From Chloroflexota bacterium (GTDB lineage: Bacteria; Chloroflexota; Dehalococcoidia; SZUA-161; SpSt-899), in contig QLUN01000073.1 of assembly GCA_018725455.1 (NCBI GenBank), positions 1 through 5,294 of the forward strand: a stretch of DNA of 5,294 bases, written 5' to 3'. Each line of letters starts with the position of its first letter. Position 1 is the first letter of the stretch. The notes beneath the pieces are model-generated. The model worked only from the letters and a program-made list of their open reading frames with translations. It was not told the origin of the DNA and did no database searches. Below are positions 4,181 through 5,294 of this stretch, piece by piece. Both the position numbers and the translations under genes were made by a program.

Positions 4181-5283
4181 GTAAATTGCTCCAGAAACCT
4201 GAGATCGTTGCTGTAGAAGAGTCGGATGTCGTCAATGCCATACTTGAGCATCGGGATGCGTTCCAGGCCCATGCCGAAGGCAAAGCCGGTGTAGATTTCC
4301 GGATCGTAGTTCACTCGCCGCAGGACATCGGGGTGTACCATCCCGGCACCCAGAATCTCGATCCACCCCTCCCCACCACAAACGCGGCAGCCTTTACCCT
4401 GACAAATGAAACAATCAATAGCCATCTCCACGCCCGGCTCTACAAAGGGAAAATAGTCGCAGCGAAAACGCACCCTACGGTCCAGGCCAAAGAGTCGGCG
4501 GGCAAATTCATAAAGCGTCCCTTTAAGGTGAGCCATGGTAATACCCTTATCCACCGCCAGCCCCTCGATCTGGTAAAACATAGATTCATGCGTGGCATCG
4601 GTGGCTTCATAGCGATAGACCTTGCCGGGCATGATGACTCGTATCGGAGGCTGCTTCCTTTCCATAAACCGGATTTGCATCGGCGAGGTGTGGGTGCGCA
4701 GCAGCATGGGAGTCTGGAGACGCTTCGCTCTGGAGACGCTTCGCTCTGGAGACGCTTCGCTCTGGAGTCCTCCTCCCCCCGACTCTCGACTCTTTTCGTC
4801 GATCCAGAGGGTAGCCCACATATCACGGGCCGGGTGATCCTGGGGGATATTCAGCGCCTCGAAGTTGTAATAGTCCCACTCGACCTCCGGCCCTTCGACT
4901 ACTCCAAAGCCCATGGCGGTGAAAATAGCACCGACCTCACGGAGTGTCCTCGTCGTAGGATGTAGCCGACCCAGTTGGGCGGGGCGGCCGGGGAGGGTGA
5001 CGTCCAGACGGGATTGCTGCAAGAGTTTGTCCAGCCCTGCCTTTCTAAGCAAATCTTGTTTATCAGCCAGGGCCTGTTCTAAGAGCGACTTGAGCTTATT
5101 GGCCCTCGCTCCGGCCCCCCGTCTCTCCTCGATCGGTAAGCTGGAGAGACCTCGCAGCAGTTGGGTTAACGTTCCCTTCCTGCCGAGGTAACCGACGCGC
5201 CAGGACTCAAGCTCCTTCAAGTCATTAAGACTACGCAGTTCATTTAGTGCCTGGGATTTTATTTCTTCAAGGGTTTCTATCAT
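4171..5283 (-). CDS. pheS: Phenylalanine--tRNA ligase alpha subunit
   Basis: 370 residues; family members are usually near 340-350. Catalytic subunit of the alpha2-beta2 class II enzyme that charges tRNA-Phe. Seen: an N-terminal coiled-coil-like tRNA arm (about 1-90), HPTTRTLREVGAIFTAMGF (108-126), HPARDM (150-155), LLRTHTSPMQIR (194-205), motif 2 GKVYRYEATDATHES (220-234), and motif 3 GFAFGMGLERIPMLKYG (333-349). A CX2C-X4-CX2C cluster (291, 294, 299, 302) probably binds zinc, as in some other bacterial PheS. Odd: residues about 164-191 are extra, between the dimer region and LLRTHTS, and come from repeat DNA; residues 175-190 are exactly three copies of a 16-base unit. The frame and all catalytic motifs survive. 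ATG 5283 begins a normal MIETLEEI N-terminus; only 11 bases of leader are visible. The usual partner pheT does not follow; hisS does. PheT must be encoded elsewhere. Confidence 0.95.
   Translation of the reverse strand: MIETLEEIKSQALNELRSLNDLKELESWRVGYLGRKGTLTQLLRGLSSLPIEERRGAGARANKLKSLLEQALADKQDLLRKAGLDKLLQQSRLDVTLPGRPAQLGRLHPTTRTLREVGAIFTAMGFGVVEGPEVEWDYYNFEALNIPQDHPARDMWATLWIDEKSRESGGGGLQSEASPERSVSRAKRLQTPMLLRTHTSPMQIRFMERKQPPIRVIMPGKVYRYEATDATHESMFYQIEGLAVDKGITMAHLKGTLYEFARRLFGLDRRVRFRCDYFPFVEPGVEMAIDCFICQGKGCRVCGGEGWIEILGAGMVHPDVLRRVNYDPEIYTGFAFGMGLERIPMLKYGIDDIRLFYSNDLRFLEQFTSD
4714..4767. repeat. 16-base tandem repeat, about 3.4 copies, inside pheS
   Basis: The unit CTGGAGACGCTTCGCT (plus strand) occurs three times without mismatch from 4714, 4730 and 4746, plus a 6-base partial at 4762-4767. 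Because 16 is not divisible by three, the three copies are read in three phases and give the 16-residue stretch SEASPERSVSRAKRLQ. Three units total 48 bases, so the pheS frame is kept. Each unit holds GCGAAGC on the minus strand, a heptamer known to form a very stable DNA mini-hairpin. Confidence 0.95.
4766..4794. repeat. Heptad-type repeat tract inside pheS
   Basis: GACTCTC and GACTCTT follow each other at a 7-base period (4781-4794). The stretch 4766-4788 nearly matches 2806-2830 in array C, both having the form AGTCC, a C-rich centre, then CGACTCT. It encodes part of the extra PheS segment (about residues 164-173), including four consecutive Gly. This links the insertion to the repeats seen between genes. 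Confidence 0.6.
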
Positions 5284-5294
5284 CCGTTGTCCCC

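Noticed and set aside
4714..4767. The 16-base repeat as a CRISPR array
   Set aside because: The copies are directly abutting with no spacers, the unit is too short, and it is inside a coding frame.
4186..4965. A 259-codon plus-strand frame opposite pheS
   Set aside because: It is a shadow of pheS codon bias and runs through the 16-base repeat with no family resemblance.

Overview
The window suggests a bacterium of moderate GC content that makes polyamines and molybdenum cofactor. The thermophile/plant-ACL5-like aminopropyltransferase and the CX2C-bearing PheS and HisS forms would fit Chloroflexota (Dehalococcoidia-like) or a related deep-branching lineage. That placement is inference from remembered family patterns and is weak.

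Layout. (1) Positions 1-589, plus strand: the 3' part of an AT-rich gene for an HNH-type, probably type II, restriction endonuclease. It is cut by the left edge and carries an apparent 1-base frameshift near 465-467. Its last zinc-knuckle-like motif (CSGC) is only restored in the -1 frame. (2) Positions 629-1898, plus strand: a tight speD-speE pair for the aminopropyl branch of polyamine synthesis. SpeD keeps the pyruvoyl-precursor serine but has His where the catalytic Cys83 should be, and Gly instead of Glu62. (3) Positions 1899-2254: a 356-base gap between converging transcription units. It holds a 7-base-period repeat array, a TATAAT box, a possible small structured RNA with two nested perfect 8-bp helices, and a second heptad/hairpin region. 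(4) Positions 5283 down to 2255, minus strand: pheS, hisS and a mogA/moaB-family gene, probably co-transcribed in that order. pheT is not next to pheS.

The most unusual theme is degenerate repeat DNA with a strict 7-base period. It fills gaps (1927-2031, about 2211-2256, 2782-2858, 4111-4180), encodes the last 20 residues of HisS, overlaps the pheS stop codon, and reappears inside pheS. There it lies beside 3.4 copies of a 16-base repeat that add an in-frame segment to an essential synthetase. Each heptad shifts reading phase by one base, so these arrays also leave unusual protein tails and inserts.

How the genes work together: SpeD would make decarboxylated AdoMet, or after neofunctionalisation a diamine, and SpeE adds the aminopropyl group. 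PheS and HisS charge tRNAs. Mog adenylylates molybdopterin. I found no tRNA, rRNA, CRISPR array or transposase.
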